64,000 bases of DNA from Chrysaora quinquecirrha (Eukaryota; Cnidaria; Scyphozoa; Semaeostomeae; Pelagiidae): the NCBI GenBank assembly GCA_014526335.1, contig JACTAT010000004.1, positions 3,761,608 to 3,825,607 of the forward strand, in the 5' to 3' direction. The notes below the pieces were generated by a model. It ran no database searches. It worked only from the letters and a program-made list of their open reading frames with translations, and was not told where the DNA came from. Both the position numbers and the translations under genes were made by a program. Shown here piece after piece: positions 59,401 to 64,000 of this stretch. How positions within the stretch are numbered: the stretch's first letter is position 1; each line of letters starts with the position of its first letter.

Positions 59401-61431
59401 TGTAGAAACAGTGTGGCAAGTAATCACTGCTCTGATGACTATAACTTTAAGCATATGTACAAAAAGTGTCAAATATGCTGCCATTTTTTTCATTTTCCCA
59501 ATCTGTTGATTTCAGCTACCCAGCTTTTCAAACTGTTGCATAAATACAGACCAGAGACAAAGGCAGAGAAAAAGGCCAGGCTTACTAAAGCTGCAGAAAG
59601 AAAAGCTGAGGGCAAAGAAGAGGCACCTGGCAAAAAACCAATGTTCATTAAATTTGGAATTAATCACATCACCAATCTGATAGAAAGCAAGAAAGCACAA
59701 CTGGTTGTTATTGCTCATGATGTTGACCCAATTGAGGTGATTTTTCTACATTAGAATAGTTGTGTGTGTTGCAGAATTTTAGGCATTGTTAAAAAGGGGT
59801 ACTCCATATGACCTATATGCCTATTGATTCCCTATTTGAAATTTTAAGTGACAGAGCTGCATTCTCAGCCTAGCCTACTATTATATAAAATTCAGCCTCC
59901 AACCTCGAATTTTGAAAAAAGAAATCCAAATTAGTATCTGAAGACAACAGTGGAATAAACTCAGTATCCTTTCTTTGTTGAAAGGGTGGGGAGAATTATA
60001 GTTACACAGATATAAACAGGGCTCCATAAAATACTTTTACACCTGACAACAAATTCCTGTATCTAAGTAATAGGATGGACCACAAGCCAACAACATAATT
60101 TTTCTTGCCCATAAATATGCCTTTGAAGTAATGTGCCTGGGGACAGCATTCCTGAATGCCTCAGGACTTGGCAAGCTTTTTAAATCTTGCCTTTCTTGCT
60201 TCTTAATTTCCTTACAAGTCATGCATTGAAAGTATCATTCATATTGTTTGTGGTGTTTTTAATGGGTTTTTCATCTTGGCTTCCAGTTTGGCATTTTTAT
60301 GTGAACATTTCTTGGGAATTATATTTTGAAGGATTGTTTCTATCCTTTTGTTTTCATTCTAGATTGTTGTCTGGATGCCAGCTCTTTGCAGAAAGATGGG
60401 TGTTCCGTACTGCATTGTCAAAGGAAAAGCAAGGTAAGTTTCTATAATTAAACAACATTTTTCAATTTGTATTTTAGTCTTTGGAAACTTTGATATTTCA
60501 TTTAATTGCAAACCTGTTTATCTGTAAGTGTGTGAGTAAAAATGAGAACATTGATGCATATTACATAACCCAGAAATGTGGATTTTATGATTCAATTGGG
60601 AACTTAGAAATTGAATATGCTAGAAAAATGGAGATTACAGTATATAATTATCATCTAACTTACTTAGTGGTTGGTTTATTTGGATTTGAAGTTTGAATCA
60701 AAGCTCAATATCAGTGACCTTCCCTCTTTTTGAGACCAGTAGAGAGTTTCCAGAGTTTTGCAGTTGTATATGAAGGGACTGCCAGTGGCAAATTGTTTTC
60801 ATCACTCATATTTTGTTGATCAAGCACAGATTTTTTGATTGCTGTTGTTGGTTTAGAGTTGATATGGTATGTGTTAGTTGGATTAAAATCTTGAATTGCT
60901 CCTCAATAGCTTTCTTGACTTGAAAGTATGACAATGAGTGATAATTATTGAAACCCAATAAGCATTCAGGACAATTTTCGGAATTTAGCATGTTAGTTAA
61001 GAACACGGTTCATTGATATAATAAAAGTTTTTGAATCAAACTGCAAAGGCAGCTACTTTTTTGCTTTGATTTGATGTAAAAAGATTTATGCTTCGTAAAT
61101 GAGTCAACGCTTTTGGGTTTAAATCAAGTAGCAGTTGCTGGAGCTGTCAAACATCGAAATGCAGAGATTGCAGTCTAATTCAAGTAACTGTCGACATTTT
61201 AGACTTGGAAAACTTGTGCACAAGAAAACGGCTACTGCAGTCTGTGTCACCGCCACAAGACAAGAAGACAAGCACAATTTGGATAAGATTTGTGATAGCG
61301 TGAAGGCTAATTATAATGATCGCTTTGACGAGATTCGCCGACATTGGGGTGGTGGAATCATGGGAGTCAAGTCCCAAGCAAAGGTCGCCAAAATAGAAAA
61401 AGCAAGAGCAAAGGAACTTAGAGTTGCATAG
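56434..61431 (+). CDS. RPL7A: 60S ribosomal protein eL8 (L7a), internal exon missing
   Basis: Exons: 56434-56436 (only the ATG, then donor GTGGGT), 57609-57735, 59516-59736, 60363-60433, 61203-61431 (TAG). The product matches animal eL8: a Lys/Pro/Ala-rich N terminus, [22 protein letters not shown], the L7Ae-type core [40 protein letters not shown], and the [15 protein letters not shown] block. The protein belongs to the large ribosomal subunit and binds 28S/5.8S rRNA. Between exons 2 and 3 the ~50 residues that in human follow FGIG (from QDIQPKRDL through FVKWPRY to DRQT) are not encoded anywhere in 57736-59515 by my reading. The bordering phases are both 1, so direct joining stays in frame. 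Without it the product would be about 216 residues; the human protein has 266. AATAAA is at 61455-61460. Confidence 0.9.
58050..58152. repeat. Short direct repeat in eL8 intron
   Basis: AGCTTTTTTGTTGAATTTTA with the following TTCTTCTGAAATG-like text occurs twice, about 67 bases apart. It lies in the intron where the missing eL8 exon would be expected. Confidence 0.7.
59360..59435 (+). ncRNA. Candidate intronic C/D box snoRNA
   Basis: ATGATGA (C box, 59360-59366) and CTGA (D box, 59432-59435) are 76 bases apart end to end, a usual C/D snoRNA length. The D box ends 80 bases before the acceptor of the next eL8 exon, the usual placement. Vertebrate RPL7A introns are known hosts of C/D snoRNAs. 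Against it: the terminal stem is weak (TAG with CTA) and I could not assign a guide target. Confidence 0.3.
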
Positions 61432-62365
61432 GCATAAAAATCTTCGATAATTTGAATAAATATGGAAAAATCTGCATATTTATGTTGTTTTACTTCTTAG
61501 CTTAATAGCTAATGCCCTCTTGCGCCCATGCGCAGATATTTCAAGGCGAATGTTGAGTGGAGCGCTTCGACACGTTTCTTCCTTTTGGAGTTTTTCGAAC
61601 ATAGAGCTAGACTCGCTGCATAAGTCTCTGTTATGCTCCTTAGAACTGATAGGTCGCTAATAACACAGTTGCCCTGAGCAACAGCAACTACAGCGAGGGG
61701 GGATGGACTGGTGTAGCCAGTCCAGCATAGAGTTTCTTCTGCGATGAATAAAGCTTGTGGGGCATATTACATCTGCTCGTGGTTTTCGCTGTTCGCTTGA
61801 GTATTTCTGTGCGCCAAAAGAAATATTCGTAAACACCAGTGGCACGTTAAATTTTGCTCTAGCCATGCGATTACTTCTTACGCAGAGTTAGATGAAACCT
61901 ATAGTTGCTTGTTGCATGCGGTTTACATTTTAGTCCTTGAAGCTCTAACTTGAAGGTTCTACCAGTTCCGGAATGTCATTTTCGGTTGCGATATGTAATC
62001 ATAAGGTTTTGGTTCACCAAGGCTCTGTTATTGCTATATCATTTTTGAACGTCATTTAAATAGAAGTACTGGGTAACAAAATTACTCCTCCGAAAATACA
62101 TGGATCTGTTGAAATGCCGTGCGGGCTGAAAGGTCTTCAGGCTGCTCCTTTGTTTAAAAATAGATAAAATATTATTGCTTTCTAAACAATATCCATTGTT
62201 TAATAACAATTCCCTGAATAAAAAATCCTGAATTTTGTATGTGATGATCCTCTGTTACAGACAAATAAAAACAAATAGAAAAGGGTGTTTTTAAAGTATT
62301 AAATCGGAGACGCATTTTTGTTATAAGGAAGGTCGGCTCAGGTTCAGTACTGAAAATTCCTTAAG
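61432..62365. other. Intergenic region 3' of eL8
   Basis: Holds the eL8 poly(A) signal AATAAA (61455-61460) and a small palindrome (GGACTGGTGTAGCCAGTCC, 61705-61723). A degenerate TATAAGGAA end occurs near 62321. No exon supported. Confidence 0.45.
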
Positions 62366-62683
62366 TTATGATGATGATGATTATTATTATTACGATTATT
62401 ATTATTATTATGACGATTTTCATGGCGAGGATGATAATAATGACGATTTTCATGGTGAGGATGATAATAATGACGATTTGTTTTGAAAACTGTTTTGAAA
62501 TTTCCGCTCTTTATCAATGTTGAGAATGCGTGAAATGTCATTTACCAAACCAAGGTGGCAATTTTCCAGCTCCATGAAGTAAACAAGGATGAGTCATGCA
62601 ATCAAGCTTGTGTGAGAAGAACAATTATCACATGACCCCAGATTGACAAAAGTGCTTGCAGGCTGCGATTGTGAACAACTAAC
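62366..62683. repeat. Direct repeat, copy 1 (partner 63735-64000), with ATT/GAT microsatellite
   Basis: After a ~110-base tract of GATGAT, TTATTATT and GACGATTTTCATGG words, this copy continues GTTTTGAAAACTGTTTTGAA, GAAATGTCATTTACCAAA, ACATGACCCCAGATTGAC, AAAGTGCTTGCAGGCTG. The same order recurs about 1.33 kb downstream. Confidence 0.88.
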
Positions 62684-63370
62684 CGCAAATTGCGCATCAA
62701 TGGCCGAGAATATGGCTCTAATGACATTCTTGAGATGCTTTGTATTGTTAAACGTTTTCCATTGGCCAAGCGTTGGTTAGTTAGTGAGTGAGTGACACTC
62801 CACCCCCACTCCAATATGTTCGAATTCTTCGAACATAAAAAGTTGCTGTGAGCTTAGTCTTCGCTTTGCGCTTCATGTTTGTTTGGTTACTGGATAGAGA
62901 CGGCTCATCAATAAAAGTAGTATTGCCTCTATCAAACAAGCAGTTATGTATGTTTCGTAAAAAAACATTTGCAAACATTAAGATATCAAAAGGCAATCAA
63001 GAAGTTATATATATTTTAACAAAGTTTAGTATGATTCAAACAGCAAGATTTCTTGTCATATCATGTGTGGTGACATCAATTCTTCGCGTGAAACTCTAAA
63101 AAAAGTGAGGAAACTGTTTATTGTAAAAAGGAATAAATCCTGATGAGTGGGTCGAAAAATGCTGTTTCAATTGAAAAGGAACTGAGAATGCCCACGGACA
63201 ACGAAGCTTGTTTTTTCAAGTTGCCATCTGTTTTACAGAAGCGAAAAACTATTTCGGGATTTTAAACTAGCTAAGAAACTAAAACATAGGGGCCCTATGG
63301 GCATGTTCGAAGAACGACTCTGGTTGAATATAGCTATTTCGGTCAAATGATGAAAGATGTTCATCGGTAT

Positions 63371-63735
63371 GCACAACGATGACGATAATGATTATGATGA
63401 TAATGGTGGTGGTTATGATGATGATGTTGATGAACACGATGATCATGATGCTGGTTGGTAGGGGTGATTGCGGTTGTATGGTGGGTATGGTGGTGGTGAT
63501 AGAGGTGGTTGTGGTGCTGAAGGGGTGGTTGTGGTGGTTGTGATAGGGGTGATCGTGGTGATGGTTGTAGGGGTAGTTGTGGTGGTGGTGATAAGGGTGG
63601 TCGAGGTGATGGTTGTAGGGTGGTCCCGGTGGTGGTGATAGGGGTGGTCGAGGTGATGGTTGTAGGGCTGGTTGTGGTGGTGGTAGCGTTCCTTTAGATG
63701 TTGCACACCGTCAATGGTGGTGATAGTAATCATGA
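63371..63735. repeat. Degenerate GGTGGTGAT minisatellite
   Basis: Almost only G, A and T on the plus strand: iterations of GGTGGT, GATGGTTGTAGGG and GTGGTGGTGATA with a loose unit near 30 bases. Open frames on the minus strand here are Thr/His/Pro artefacts. Confidence 0.85.
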
Positions 63736-64000
63736 TGATGATGATGATGATGATTATCATTATTATTATTATTATGACGATTTTATCGTGAGGATAATAT
63801 TAATGATGATTTGTTTTGAAAACTGTTTTGAAATTGCCGCTCTTTGGCAAAACTCTTTGTTAAATGTTGAGAATGCCTGAAATGTCATTTACCAAAGCAA
63901 TGTGCCAATTTTCCAGTTCCATTTAGTAAACAAGGATGAGTCAGTTGTCACATGACCCCAGATTGACAAAAGTGCTTGCAGGCTGAATTGTGAACAACTA
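63736..64000. repeat. Direct repeat, copy 2, running off the right edge
   Basis: Same order of blocks as 62366-62683, with small insertions (for example at 63842-63862) and deletions. It is cut by the window end, so an array may continue. Confidence 0.85.

Noticed and set aside
63443..63760. Minus-strand frame rich in Thr, His and Pro
   Set aside because: Product of the GGTGGTGAT minisatellite.

Overview
The window reads as nuclear DNA of an invertebrate animal. Conserved genes are split by short GT-AG introns, AATAAA signals follow some genes, the DNA is AT-rich, rhodopsin-type GPCR genes lack introns, and dozens of small non-autonomous transposons fill the spaces. A cnidarian, probably an anthozoan, is my best guess, but that is inference from gene style and no single diagnostic marker is present. 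I found no bacterial genes, CRISPR arrays or intact transposase or reverse transcriptase genes.

Layout. 1-4923 (+): 3' end of a gene for a very long coiled-coil protein. 7018-20769 (+): ten exons of cytosolic phenylalanyl-tRNA synthetase alpha (FARSA). All class II catalytic motifs are present, but exons for the first ~130 residues are absent. One FARSA intron hosts an intact single-exon GPCR gene on the opposite strand (12089-13060). 22346-23212 (+): a second, divergent GPCR. 25220-26390: seven-copy ~176-bp tandem array. 27099-27344 (-): one exon of an unrecognised cysteine-rich protein. 27895-28394: scaffold gap of exactly 500 N. 34200-36860: inverted copy of the nested-GPCR segment, whose GPCR carries an in-frame stop just before TM7. 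38199-43897 (-): nicotinic-type Cys-loop receptor alpha-like subunit. 50617-52445: large foldback element whose arms contain short tandem repeats. 56434-61431 (+): ribosomal protein eL8 (RPL7A) gene, from which a strongly conserved, frame-neutral ~50-codon exon is missing. 62366-64000: ~1.33-kb spaced direct repeats with microsatellites.

The genes do not form a pathway: FARSA and eL8 are translation housekeeping genes, while the GPCRs and the ligand-gated channel are signalling genes. The most interesting material is (i) the inverted GPCR duplication, where the two copies differ in a dense cluster at the ligand-contact face of TM3 and one copy has lost TM7; (ii) a set of TA-flanked elements whose terminal motif and internally repeated motif change together between subfamilies; (iii) two housekeeping genes that each lack conserved coding parts. 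Several mobile elements are delimited to the base by target-site duplications.
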